51,156 nt of DNA from an uncultured Akkermansia sp. Lineage in GTDB: Bacteria > Verrucomicrobiota > Verrucomicrobiia > Verrucomicrobiales > Akkermansiaceae. The translations under genes were made by a program, and so were the position numbers. The notes under the pieces were generated by a model. That model was given only the letters and a program-made list of their open reading frames with translations. It did not search any database and was not told the origin of the DNA. The DNA is taken from NCBI GenBank assembly GCA_947631435.1, contig CANRLM010000005.1:1-51156 (forward strand), in the 5' to 3' direction. Shown here in pieces: positions 16,063 through 25,012 of the stretch (position 1 is the first letter of the stretch; each line of letters opens with the position of its first letter).

Positions 16063-19000
16063 ATGGCGTTTGCGCACTTGCATGTACATACAGAGTATTC
16101 TCTGCTGGATGGAATGATTCGCTCAGACCAGCTCATTGCGCGCTGTGAAGAGCTGGGGATGCACAACGTGGCCATCACGGACCATGGAAACGTGTATGGA
16201 GCCATCGAGTTCCTCGTGAACGCCAAAAAGAGCAACAAAGAACGCATCAGATGGAACAAGGAGCACCCGGATGATCCCAAACCGCTCTTCAAGCCTATTC
16301 TGGGTTGCGAGATCTACCTTTCTCCCACGCCGCTGAAAGAAAAGAAACAGGTTCCGGGGCGCAATAAATACACTCACCTGGTACTTCTCTGCGAGAATAA
16401 TCAAGGCTGGGCCAACCTCATCAAATTGGTTTCCCGGGCGCATTTGGAGGGGTTCTACTACAAACCCCGGGTGGATATGGAAACTCTGCGGGAGTTCCGG
16501 GAGGGACTGATCTGCCTTACAGGGTGTATCTCCGGGCCGCTGCAAGAGTGGATACTGCAGGGACAGCCGGAGAAGGCGGAAGAAACTCTTTGCGAGCTGC
16601 TGAACATTTATGGCAGGGAGAACCTTTTTGTGGAGCTGCAGGACCATGGGCTGGAGAGTGAGCGGAGCTGCACACCGGAGCTGGTGCGTATAGCCCGCAA
16701 GTATGACGTGGGAATGGTGGTGACCAATGATGCTCACTTTTTGAAAGAGGAGGATCATGATGCGCACGATATTCTCATCTGCGTAGGTACTGGGAACAAG
16801 CGGGCGGATACCAAGCGTATCAATTACCCGACGAGTTCTTACCTCAAGAGCGAGGAGGAAATGCGCGAGCTTTTCCCGGAGTTGCCGGAAGTATACGAGA
16901 ACACGGTGCGCATCGCCGAACGCTGCAATATTTCTATCAAACTGGATTCTACTTCCACCGATCGCTACCCCGAGTTCTCCACACCAGACGGTTCCCCTCG
17001 CGAGGAGTATCTGCGTCGCGTTTGCTACGAAGGTCTTGCCCGGCGCTACGGGCAGGAACGAGCTGACACGGACCAGAACCTGCGCGAACGACTGGACCGC
17101 GAATTGGGAATCATCAACCAGCTACGCTTTGCCAGCTACTTCCTCATCACGGCAGATTTCATCAACTGGGCAAAGGATCATGACATTCCTGTAGGGCCCG
17201 GAAGAGGTTCGGCGGCAGGCTCGCTCGTGGCGTACTGCTTGCGCATCACCGACGTCGACCCCATTAAGTTTGACCTCCTTTTCGAGCGATTCCTTAATCC
17301 GGAACGCGTAAGCCCGCCGGATATCGATATTGACTTTTGCCAGACGCGTCGCCCTGAAGTCATTGAATACGTGCGCCAGAAATACGGCGAACGCGCCGTG
17401 ACCCATATCATCACCTACGGCACCATGGGCGCTAAATCTGTGGTGCGAGATGTGGCACGCGTTCTGGATATGAGCTACAGCGAGAGCGACCGCGTGGCGA
17501 AGCAGATCGAAAATGGTCCGAAAGTGACGCTGGAAAGCAGCTACAAGAACAATGAGGACCTGCGCAAGATGATAGAGAGTGACGCCCTGTACAGGGAGAT
17601 GTGGAATTACGCACTCAAGCTGGAGGGAACCATCCGCAACGTTGGGATGCATGCGGCAGGGGTGGTGATCGGCGATCGTGATCTGGACGAATATGTGGCG
17701 CTCACGCGCGACGATCTCAGCAACCCGCAGGGGGAAGTGGTGGCGCAATGCGACATGAGCGCTATCTACAACGCCGGTTTGCTGAAGATGGACTTTCTGG
17801 GACTTAAGACGCTCACGGTGATGAAAGACGCTGAGCGATACGTGCGCTGGCGTGTGCCGGATTTTCGCTATGACGCCGTGGATATCGAGGATGCGGAGAC
17901 GCTGGCTTTGCTGAACCGCGGGGAGACGATGGGGGTGTTCCAGTTGGAAAGTTCCGGGATGGTAGATACCTGCCGCCGGTATGGGATTGAGAAAATAGAC
18001 GACATTATTGCGCTGCTCGCTCTGTATCGCCCGGGTGCGATGCAGTTCATCGACGACATGATCGCCGTGAAGAAAGGGGAAAAGAAAGCGAGCTATGAGC
18101 ACCCCCTGCTCGAGGAAGTTTCCGGTCCCACTTACGGCGTGATGATCTACCAGGAGCAGGTGCAGGCGGCGGCCAAGCTGCTGGCCGGTTACAGCCTCGG
18201 CGGCGCGGACATCCTGCGCCGAGCCATGGGGCATAAGGACAAAAAGGAGATGGATGAACAACGGGCTCGTTTTGTGAAGGGGTGTTTCGAGACCAACGGC
18301 ATTGAGGCTACCACCGCTAATGCCATCTTCGACAAGATCCAGATGTTCGCGGGCTACGGCTTCAACAAATCGCACTCTGCCTGCTACGGCCATATTTCTT
18401 ATTGGACGGCGTACCTGAAGGCACATTACCCGGTGGAGTTTCTCTGCGGGCTAATGTCTAATGAAGCCGTGAATGAGAAAATCGGCGTGTTCATTCAGGA
18501 GGCTAATCGCATGGGCATCGAGGTTCTTGGCCCCTGCGTGAACCATTCGGGTGTGAAGTTTCAGCCGGAGGTTATGCCTAATGGTCGCCTCGCCGTACGC
18601 TTCGGTCTCGCAGCCGTCAAGAGCATGAGCGCCGAGACAGTACGAATCATTGTGGAAGAACGAGAAAAAAACGGTCCCTTCAAGAGCATGGAAGATCTCT
18701 GCTACCGGATTCCGAACCAGAATCTCCGGCGCAATCAAATTGAGGTTTTGGTGCAGTGCGGGGCATTTGACTGGATGCGTTGCACGCGAGCCCAGGCCTT
18801 TGAGGATATCGACCGCTGCATGGGCGGAGCCGCCGTCGTACACCGCGACAAAGAATCCGGGCAGATGGCACTGTTTAGTGTTATTGACACCGCCCCTGTG
18901 GAAAGTGAGGAGCAAGGCGTCGTTCACGAGTGGCCCAAGGAGCGCCGCCTTGAAGATGAAAAAAATCTCACCGGGTTTTATTTCACCGGTAATCCACTGG

Positions 19001-19584
19001 ACGTCATGCGAGGCATCATTGATAAACCAGGCATTACCCCTATCGGTTCTCTGTCAGAAATCTCCCGCGAGGACATGCGTACGGTGAAGGATATGGCCGG
19101 CATGATTCGCTCTGTCACTATTCGAACCTCCAAAAATTCCGGTCAACGCTTTGCCGTGGTCACGGTGGAGGATTTTACCGGCACCACGGAATGCCTCGTG
19201 TGGGGGGATACTTACTCAAAGGTTAATGCTGTGGAAGGGCTCTTGCAAGAGGGGAGTTTTGTGCGTTTCCGCGCCAGAATCATGGAGGATGATCGAAGCG
19301 GTGGTAAACGCGTTTCTATCAACTCAATGGAACTTATTCCCACGTTAAGAAACCCCGCCGGAGCTCGCAAAGCGCGCCGCTTTGAGCTCAATCTGCTGAC
19401 GACCCGCCACGATACGGAGGACCTTGCGCGAATCCGCGAGGTACTCGTGAAACATCCCGGATCGGTTCCAGTGTGTGTCACGATTCGAAATTCTCTGGGC
19501 AATGCCGTTCGCCTTGAGCTGGGAAAGAAATTTTCTGTGGAGCTTTCTACGGAACTAGAGAATTCCCTTTCGATGTATTCCTGA
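16063..19584 (+). CDS. dnaE: DNA polymerase III alpha subunit
   Basis: The replicative polymerase subunit, 1173 residues. The N-terminal PHP domain starts with AFAHLHVHTEYSLLDG. The polymerase active-site aspartates are in PDIDIDF (D420, D422, D424), preceded by the GPGRGSAAGSLVAY glycine-rich motif. FNKSHSACYGHISYWTAYLKAHYPVEF is typical of the fingers domain. Helix-hairpin-helix motifs and an OB fold (VTIRTSKNSGQRFAVVTVEDFTGTTECLVW) follow in the C-terminal third. The length is that of the DnaE1 type. The promoter leaves no room for a ribosome binding site; lepB follows after 53 bases with its own promoter. Confidence 0.97.
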   Translation: MAFAHLHVHTEYSLLDGMIRSDQLIARCEELGMHNVAITDHGNVYGAIEFLVNAKKSNKERIRWNKEHPDDPKPLFKPILGCEIYLSPTPLKEKKQVPGRNKYTHLVLLCENNQGWANLIKLVSRAHLEGFYYKPRVDMETLREFREGLICLTGCISGPLQEWILQGQPEKAEETLCELLNIYGRENLFVELQDHGLESERSCTPELVRIARKYDVGMVVTNDAHFLKEEDHDAHDILICVGTGNKRADTKRINYPTSSYLKSEEEMRELFPELPEVYENTVRIAERCNISIKLDSTSTDRYPEFSTPDGSPREEYLRRVCYEGLARRYGQERADTDQNLRERLDRELGIINQLRFASYFLITADFINWAKDHDIPVGPGRGSAAGSLVAYCLRITDVDPIKFDLLFERFLNPERVSPPDIDIDFCQTRRPEVIEYVRQKYGERAVTHIITYGTMGAKSVVRDVARVLDMSYSESDRVAKQIENGPKVTLESSYKNNEDLRKMIESDALYREMWNYALKLEGTIRNVGMHAAGVVIGDRDLDEYVALTRDDLSNPQGEVVAQCDMSAIYNAGLLKMDFLGLKTLTVMKDAERYVRWRVPDFRYDAVDIEDAETLALLNRGETMGVFQLESSGMVDTCRRYGIEKIDDIIALLALYRPGAMQFIDDMIAVKKGEKKASYEHPLLEEVSGPTYGVMIYQEQVQAAAKLLAGYSLGGADILRRAMGHKDKKEMDEQRARFVKGCFETNGIEATTANAIFDKIQMFAGYGFNKSHSACYGHISYWTAYLKAHYPVEFLCGLMSNEAVNEKIGVFIQEANRMGIEVLGPCVNHSGVKFQPEVMPNGRLAVRFGLAAVKSMSAETVRIIVEEREKNGPFKSMEDLCYRIPNQNLRRNQIEVLVQCGAFDWMRCTRAQAFEDIDRCMGGAAVVHRDKESGQMALFSVIDTAPVESEEQGVVHEWPKERRLEDEKNLTGFYFTGNPLDVMRGIIDKPGITPIGSLSEISREDMRTVKDMAGMIRSVTIRTSKNSGQRFAVVTVEDFTGTTECLVWGDTYSKVNAVEGLLQEGSFVRFRARIMEDDRSGGKRVSINSMELIPTLRNPAGARKARRFELNLLTTRHDTEDLARIREVLVKHPGSVPVCVTIRNSLGNAVRLELGKKFSVELSTELENSLSMYS

Positions 19585-19592
19585 GTTTTTCG

Positions 19593-19620
19593 TTGCTATC
19601 GATGATGCAATGTGTAAAAT
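19593..19620 (+). promoter_or_regulatory. Promoter of lepB operon
   Basis: TTGCTA at 19593-19598, 16-base spacer, TAAAAT at 19615-19620; the ATG at 19638 follows after 17 bases, a leader of about ten bases. Confidence 0.5.
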
Positions 19621-19637
19621 AAACGGAACCCCTCGCC

Positions 19638-20882
19638 ATGCGCAAATTCATTACTACCATCCTGCTCTTTTTGCTCGCTTTGCTTAACGGCACGGCGGAC
19701 TCGCTGCTGGCGTGGTTTTTACCCCGTTGGCGCCGCACTGGAAATGAACTTGCAGCCAGGCTTTCCCACACCCTGCATCATTTTAAACCCGAAATTTCCC
19801 CGGAGCGACAGGAAGCTATGCGGGCCGATATACACCGACTGCGCAGAGCGCTCCTGCTCTGGCGACGCAGTGAGGTTCAACGCCTCAATATCGAACTCAG
19901 GGAGATGTACCTGAACGCTTCTTTTTCTCACGCCCCCAGTTGGGTCGAAGCGCTGGAGTCAATCGTGGTGGTGCTGGTAGTTTTACTCGGACTGCGTGCC
20001 TACTACATTCAGCCTTTCCGCATTCCGACGAATTCCATGTGGCCGAGCCTCAACGGCATCGTTGTGCACGCAGTGGATGAAATCCCTTCTTTCCCGCGGC
20101 GAGCATGGGATAAAATTACCCTGGGCAGCACGTACGTGGATGTGAAGGCGGACTGTAAAAAACGCCTCTTGCACTGGCGCGACGAGCGCTATGCTTTGCT
20201 CTTCACGCGTACGACTCTGGAGTTTGACGACGGGAGTCAGGTGAAGCTTCCTGCTTCCAGCGGCACGGTATTACAGTACCTGCGCAACCGGGGGAAAATC
20301 GCCCATGACTCGACTGGAGCCCTCTTTACCATCCCCTTTGACGCCGGCGAGACCATTATGCGCGCGCGCATCGATGCTGGAGACATGGTGCTGGCAGATC
20401 GCATCAGTTACCAGTTCCGACAGCCCAGACGCGGGGAAACCTTTGTTTTTGATACGAGAGGCATCAGAACCTCCGGATCTCAACAGCTGCGCGATCAAGC
20501 TGCGGCGACTCACTACATCAAGCGCCTTTGCGCTCTTCCCGGAGATTCTGCAAGCATCCGTTCCCCGGAGCTTTTTGTCAATGGACGCCCTGCCACAGAA
20601 CCCGGCATAGCTCGCGTGGAGAGGGCGCTCCCGCCGTACGGGCCTGAAGGCTACCACGCTCTCTCTCCCGTGCGAGTCCCGGGAGCTTTCCTTACGACCG
20701 GCAGCCGGGTGCGCCTCGCCAAACCATGGCAGTTTTTCCTCGGTGAATACCTCGCTCTCGGTGATAACACCACCAATTCTCTGGATTCCCGCTATTGGGG
20801 TCCGGTGCGACAGTTTAACGTCCTCGGGCCGGCCTGTTTTACTCTCTGGCCTTTTACCTCTCACTGGGGAAGAATCGATTAG
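19638..20882 (+). CDS. lepB: Signal peptidase I
   Basis: This membrane-bound S26 serine protease removes signal peptides from secreted proteins. The catalytic serine is S133 in RIPTNSMWPSL, just after a membrane segment (about 107-125); the general-base lysine is K295 in THYIKRLCALPGDS; the last conserved box is GDNTTNSLDSRYWGPV near 375-390. At 414 residues it is long for the family: there is an N-terminal extension of about 100 residues with a first membrane segment, and an insert of about 110 residues between serine and lysine. It heads a tight run with a squalene/phytoene synthase gene and a lipoprotein gene. Confidence 0.92.
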   Translation: MRKFITTILLFLLALLNGTADSLLAWFLPRWRRTGNELAARLSHTLHHFKPEISPERQEAMRADIHRLRRALLLWRRSEVQRLNIELREMYLNASFSHAPSWVEALESIVVVLVVLLGLRAYYIQPFRIPTNSMWPSLNGIVVHAVDEIPSFPRRAWDKITLGSTYVDVKADCKKRLLHWRDERYALLFTRTTLEFDDGSQVKLPASSGTVLQYLRNRGKIAHDSTGALFTIPFDAGETIMRARIDAGDMVLADRISYQFRQPRRGETFVFDTRGIRTSGSQQLRDQAAATHYIKRLCALPGDSASIRSPELFVNGRPATEPGIARVERALPPYGPEGYHALSPVRVPGAFLTTGSRVRLAKPWQFFLGEYLALGDNTTNSLDSRYWGPVRQFNVLGPACFTLWPFTSHWGRID

Positions 20883-20888
20883 GATACT

Positions 20889-21806
20889 ATGAATGAAAAT
20901 GCGCAAGCAGATGCAATTACGCGCAATGCAAAGTCCAACCTGGCCTTCACCCTGGTGAACTTGCCGGAGGAACGCCGCCGCCATATGGCGCAGTTCTACG
21001 CTTTTTGCCGCATTATTGACGATATCGTGGACGAACCTGTGCTCTCCTGTCCCTCTGAGCGTCACGCCGCTCTCGACCGTTGGATTGCTGTTATCACCCA
21101 TGCTGTTGAGCCCACGCCCGGCATTGAGGATGAAGTGCAGGCAATGATACGGGAAGTGAAGCCGGACCTGCAACCCATGCTGCAGCTTATTGAGGGCTGT
21201 CGCGGGGATATCGACCAGAAACAGCCGACATCACGAGAGGATATGCTTGCATATGCGTACAAAGTAGCTTCCTGCGTCGGTATCACTGCCGCGCAGGTGA
21301 TGGGCGCAGGCAAAGACGCAAAGGATTATGCCGTGGCTCTCGGCTACGCGTTGCAACTGGTGAATATCTTGCGCGATGTGGCGGAGGACTGCCGTAAGTA
21401 CGGGCGCATCTACCTTCCGGCTCAAGATATGAAGCTCTTTGGTGTGAGTCTTGATGATCTTCGGGAGCAACGCTACAGCTACCGCATGCGTCAGCTGCTG
21501 GCTTACGAAGCAGCGCTCGCCGAAAAATTCTTCGGCGAGGCAGAAGAATGCTACCAGGCCCTCAGTGTGGAAGATCGGAATGCTCTTATTCCCGCCCAGG
21601 CCATGAGCCTCATCTACCATACCATCCTGGAAAAGATGCAGGCGGATGAGTATCGCGTGTTCGACCGTCGGTACGCAGTGGGAAATTTCCGCAAGCTGTG
21701 GTTTATGTTGCGCGCACGCATTGGTACCGTGGAGATTCCACTGCCCAGCCTGGCAGACTGGAGTTTCCTGAAAAACGCAAACCCCGATGAAAAAAAGCCC
21801 TCATGA
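20889..21806 (+). CDS. Squalene/phytoene synthase family protein
   Basis: A 305-residue head-to-head prenyl synthase (trans-isoprenyl diphosphate synthase fold). The two aspartate-rich magnesium sites are visible: DDIVDE near residues 40-45 and RDVAEDCRKYGRIYLP near 165-180. Members condense two farnesyl or geranylgeranyl diphosphates to presqualene, squalene or phytoene; which one applies here is not decidable, and no other hopanoid or carotenoid gene is in the window. It lies six bases after lepB and overlaps the next gene by four bases (ATGA), so it belongs to that operon. Confidence 0.85.
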   Translation: MNENAQADAITRNAKSNLAFTLVNLPEERRRHMAQFYAFCRIIDDIVDEPVLSCPSERHAALDRWIAVITHAVEPTPGIEDEVQAMIREVKPDLQPMLQLIEGCRGDIDQKQPTSREDMLAYAYKVASCVGITAAQVMGAGKDAKDYAVALGYALQLVNILRDVAEDCRKYGRIYLPAQDMKLFGVSLDDLREQRYSYRMRQLLAYEAALAEKFFGEAEECYQALSVEDRNALIPAQAMSLIYHTILEKMQADEYRVFDRRYAVGNFRKLWFMLRARIGTVEIPLPSLADWSFLKNANPDEKKPS

Positions 21807-22411
21807 ATCTGTTTGAAAAACTACGGTTTCTTTTTGTGCTCGCCGCGAGCCCGGTGACGCTTGTGTGCTGTTCGAGTCACTCCTCTCTGCGCTACGTCAC
21901 AGACTTGCCCCTCAAGAGCGTAGAGTTACCGGATATGGCTTGGGAGCATAGCCCCATGCGCGCCCACGCTCAGTACTTGCTGTACGGCGCCAATTCCTCC
22001 AGAGAACGCATGAACCGGCTCGGAGATTACTATTTTGTAGAGTGGTATGATGGATGCCCCGAGGCTCCCACCCGTATCGAAATGCTCTACACTCAGGCCG
22101 GTACGGCCTCCCGAGTTTTTTCTCGCTCTGTCAATTATTCCTCCCCTCGCTCCTTCCGTGGAATTCGACGAACAACGTTTGTATTCAATGGCCCCGAGCG
22201 TGCGAAGAAAGGCGACATTCTCACCTGGCGAATCAATCTTTATGTGAACGAGAAGCAGGTCGATTCCCACCGATCTTACCTTTGGAGTGATGAACTGCCG
22301 AGTCTCCAACCCGCCACACTGCCTTCCTCAGCTCTCTCCTTACCTTCGCCTCATCCACCGCATGAAACAACAGTGAAGGACTCGCCCCCTGCAGCTTCGA
22401 CTGTACGTTGA
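21803..22411 (+). CDS. Hypothetical lipoprotein
   Basis: The 202-residue product starts with a lipoprotein signal ending LVCC (lipidated cysteine 22 or 23) and is not recognised otherwise. The middle part (YYFVEWYDGCPEAPTRIEMLYTQAGTASRV...) looks like a beta-rich extracytoplasmic domain; the last 40 residues are rich in P, S and T. The start overlaps the stop of the prenyl synthase gene (ATGA), a sign of translational coupling. The last 179 bases overlap the 3' end of the convergent regulator gene; the low-complexity tail lies entirely in that overlap. Confidence 0.65.
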   Translation: MNLFEKLRFLFVLAASPVTLVCCSSHSSLRYVTDLPLKSVELPDMAWEHSPMRAHAQYLLYGANSSRERMNRLGDYYFVEWYDGCPEAPTRIEMLYTQAGTASRVFSRSVNYSSPRSFRGIRRTTFVFNGPERAKKGDILTWRINLYVNEKQVDSHRSYLWSDELPSLQPATLPSSALSLPSPHPPHETTVKDSPPAASTVR

Positions 22412-23171
22412 AGCGTATGCGCTGGGAAAGCTTATTGCTCCAGAAATCGGCATGCAGTTCCACGACCCGCGGTGACACGACGCAGCTGATTATTTGCACA
22501 AGCCGCGCCACCATTTCCTCCACGAGCGTATGGTCGCTGTAATCCAACTGCTGCCAATTCGCCGGCATCGGCAACCAATCTAACCGCCCCATCCTGTGCC
22601 ATTTTCCGGCGTGCCATATCCCCCCTTCCGGCACCTTCCCCTCCCCTCCCAGGTAAACCCCGACTACGCCCTCCAGTTCCCGAGTGAGCGATTCTGCCGT
22701 TCCCACAAACGAAGAAACACAGTGAAAGGCTTTTCCCACGTGCTGGTAATACCTCAATCCTTCTTCCTCTCCTATCAACCCTATACTCCGTATGTTTCCT
22801 ACTCCCCTCACTGCCTCTGCCACACATCCCTCCAAACTCTGAACTTCCAGAGCTGCGTAATTGCCCGTCCCCAGCAATTCCTCTCTTCCATCCGGCCCAA
22901 CCCGTTCTATCTCCACGCAAATCACCGCGGCTCGCCGTTCCAGAATCACCGCCAATCTTTGCCCCTGACCTCCACTGTACGTATACACTTGTCCGGGTCT
23001 TCCCCCGCGGCTTTCCTTCCTCTCTACCTTAACTTCCCCAGCCGCCTTCAGTTTCCTCAGCTCCTCATGCGCCGTCACCCGGCTCACTCCTACTACTGCC
23101 GCCAGCTGCGAACAACTCCCGGACCCTTGCTCCTGCAAGATCCGTATAATTTCTTGTCCGATTTTACTCAC
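22233..23171 (-). CDS. HTH transcriptional regulator, ROK/NagC-like
   Basis: The N-terminal 60 residues form a winged helix (EIIRILQEQGSGSCSQLAAVVGVSRVTAHEELRKLKAAGEVKVE) followed by the GRPG turn seen in ROK repressors. The remaining 250 residues are only loosely like a ROK kinase fold, without the usual zinc motif, so the sugar ligand is unknown. GTG 23171 is chosen: it begins right at the winged helix and is preceded by a promoter (TTGACA at 23219-23214) and by a perfect palindrome that would lie over the promoter. An ATG at 23237 would give 334 residues but lies upstream of that promoter. It is divergent from pyrG and overlaps the convergent lipoprotein gene. Confidence 0.65.
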   Translation of the reverse strand: MSKIGQEIIRILQEQGSGSCSQLAAVVGVSRVTAHEELRKLKAAGEVKVERKESRGGRPGQVYTYSGGQGQRLAVILERRAAVICVEIERVGPDGREELLGTGNYAALEVQSLEGCVAEAVRGVGNIRSIGLIGEEEGLRYYQHVGKAFHCVSSFVGTAESLTRELEGVVGVYLGGEGKVPEGGIWHAGKWHRMGRLDWLPMPANWQQLDYSDHTLVEEMVARLVQIISCVVSPRVVELHADFWSNKLSQRIRFNVQSKLQGASPSLLFHAVDEAKVRRELRKAVWRVGDSAVHHSKGKIGGNRPASRSHKD

Positions 23172-23194
23172 TTTGTAAAGATAATTTACAAAGT
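23170..23194. promoter_or_regulatory. Candidate autoregulatory operator
   Basis: A perfect inverted repeat with ten-base arms ACTTTGTAAA and TTTACAAAGT separated by GATAA. It touches the GTG start of the regulator gene at one edge and the likely -10 box at the other. Confidence 0.55.
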
Positions 23195-23219
23195 ATCCTA
23201 TCTTTTCTTCCCGTGTCAA
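23190..23219 (-). promoter_or_regulatory. Probable promoter of the ROK-like regulator gene
   Basis: On the minus strand TTGACA (23219-23214), 18-base spacer and TACTTT (23195-23190). A consensus-like TAGGAT also occurs at 23200-23195 but only 13 bases from the -35 box. The GTG start follows the TACTTT box after 18 bases. Confidence 0.4.
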
Positions 23220-23312
23220 GACTTTTTTGTGACTCATTAATCTGTAGAAAGAAACGTTAAATATGTTTGTCTTGCAACCGTGTAATTCGACTCCGGATAG
23301 GGGAGACAAGGC

Positions 23313-23341
23313 TGGACAGCGTAACAGGGGCATGGTAGGAT
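23313..23341 (+). promoter_or_regulatory. Promoter of pyrG
   Basis: TGGACA at 23313-23318, 17-base spacer, TAGGAT at 23336-23341; the ATG follows after 12 bases, a leader of about five bases. No long leader with the C-rich attenuator known from some Gram-positive pyrG genes is possible. Confidence 0.6.
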
Positions 23342-23353
23342 GCGAGCTAACCT

Positions 23354-24967
23354 ATGAAGTACATTTTTGTGACAGGCGGCGTCGTATCTTCGCTGGGTAA
23401 GGGTTTGGCAGCAGCATCAATCGGCACTTTGCTGGAGCATTGCGGGTTGGACGTGACGATGCAGAAATTTGACCCGTACCTGAACATTGATCCCGGGACG
23501 ATGAATCCATACCAGCACGGGGAGGTCTACGTGCTGAACGACGGAGCGGAAACGGATTTGGACCTGGGGCACTACGAGAGGTTTGTGCACTGCCAGCTTT
23601 CCCGGTTGAACAACCTGACGAGCGGCAAAGTGTTTGAGCACGTCTTGGAGAAAGAGCGGAGAGGGGACTACCTTGGCAAAACGGTACAGTACATTCCGCA
23701 CGTGACGGATGAGATCAAGCAGCGCCTCTACGACCTAACAGAGGCGAATAAGGAGTGCGACGTGATTATCACGGAGATTGGTGGAACAGTAGGAGATATT
23801 GAGGGTTACCTTTTTCTCGAGGCTTTACGGCAATTTGCGCTGGAGGTAGGGCGACAGAACTGCTGTTTCATCCACGTCACTCTGCTGCCATACATTAAAG
23901 CGGCGGGGGAGACCAAGACCAAGCCGACGCAGCAGAGTGTGGCTAAGCTGCGTGAAATTGGTATTATGCCGGACATCATCGTGTGCCGCACGGAGATGGA
24001 TAATCTCACGGATGAAGAGAAGAAGAAAATTGGGATGTTCTGCAATGTGGCGCCGGATCATGTGGTGGCGTTTGCTGACGTGCGGCATTCGATTTACGAG
24101 TGCCCGATTGACCTGGGGCGCGACCGGGTGGATCGCATTGTGACTGAGGTGTTGGGAATCACCACCCCCAAGCCGAAGATGGATGACTGGCAGAAGTTTG
24201 TGGGACGTGTCATACATCCTTCGCACAGCGTGCGCATTGCGGTGGTAGGTAAGTATATTTCTCTCCAGGACGCGTACAAGTCCATCTATGAGAGTTTCAC
24301 GCATGCCGGAGCCGCGAATGATTGCCGGGTGGAGATCATTCGCGTGGATGCCGAGGCGCTGGAGCACAGCTCTTGCGCAGAAATGATTGGAGAGGTGGAT
24401 GGAATTCTCGTTCCCGGAGGCTTCGGAGGCCGAGGCATTGAGGGAAAAATCATGGCGGTGCAGTATGCGCGCGAGAAAGGCATTCCTTTCCTGGGAATCT
24501 GCCTGGGGATGCAGGTCGCAGTGATTGAGTTTGCTCGCCACGTGTTGAACCTTCCGGACGCTAATTCCACCGAGTTTGCGAAGGAAACTCTTCACCCCGT
24601 CATCTGCCTCCAGGAGGAGCAGAAGCATATCGAAAACATGGGGGCCACCATGCGCCTGGGGGCTTACCCGGCGCACATTCTTCCCGGCACTCTTTGCTGT
24701 AAGTTGTACGAGGGGCGGGAGATGGTCTCCGAGCGTCATCGCCACCGCTATGAGTTCAACGCGGAGTACCGTGACGTCTGCGAAAAAGCAGGCCTCGTGA
24801 TTTCGGCCGTGAATGATGAACATGGTCTCGTGGAGGTCGTTGAATTACCGGGGCATCCTTTCTTCATCGCCTGTCAATACCATCCGGAATTCCAGAGTCG
24901 CCCCACCACTCCGCATCCCCTCTTCAAAGGGCTTGTGGCTGCTGCGCTGGAGTACCGACAGGGCTGA
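23354..24967 (+). CDS. pyrG: CTP synthase
   Basis: This enzyme makes CTP from UTP, ATP and glutamine. The 537 residues comprise an N-terminal amidoligase domain ([21 protein letters not shown], with the P-loop-like SSLGKG, then [22 protein letters not shown]) and a C-terminal class I glutaminase domain with the nucleophile C383 in GICLGMQ and the HPEFQSRP histidine-glutamate pair near 515-517. The length and motifs are complete. The adjacent pyrD, two genes downstream, is also a pyrimidine gene. The upstream gene is divergent. Confidence 0.97.
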   Translation: MKYIFVTGGVVSSLGKGLAAASIGTLLEHCGLDVTMQKFDPYLNIDPGTMNPYQHGEVYVLNDGAETDLDLGHYERFVHCQLSRLNNLTSGKVFEHVLEKERRGDYLGKTVQYIPHVTDEIKQRLYDLTEANKECDVIITEIGGTVGDIEGYLFLEALRQFALEVGRQNCCFIHVTLLPYIKAAGETKTKPTQQSVAKLREIGIMPDIIVCRTEMDNLTDEEKKKIGMFCNVAPDHVVAFADVRHSIYECPIDLGRDRVDRIVTEVLGITTPKPKMDDWQKFVGRVIHPSHSVRIAVVGKYISLQDAYKSIYESFTHAGAANDCRVEIIRVDAEALEHSSCAEMIGEVDGILVPGGFGGRGIEGKIMAVQYAREKGIPFLGICLGMQVAVIEFARHVLNLPDANSTEFAKETLHPVICLQEEQKHIENMGATMRLGAYPAHILPGTLCCKLYEGREMVSERHRHRYEFNAEYRDVCEKAGLVISAVNDEHGLVEVVELPGHPFFIACQYHPEFQSRPTTPHPLFKGLVAAALEYRQG

Positions 24968-25012
24968 TTTTGCGCTCATTCGCCTCTCCTCTCTCCTCCC
25001 CATCGGTTCTCC

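Noticed and set aside
22596..23240. Plus-strand frame of 214 codons opposite the ROK-like regulator
   Set aside because: Pro/Ser-rich antisense reading; the minus strand carries a clear winged helix and a promoter.
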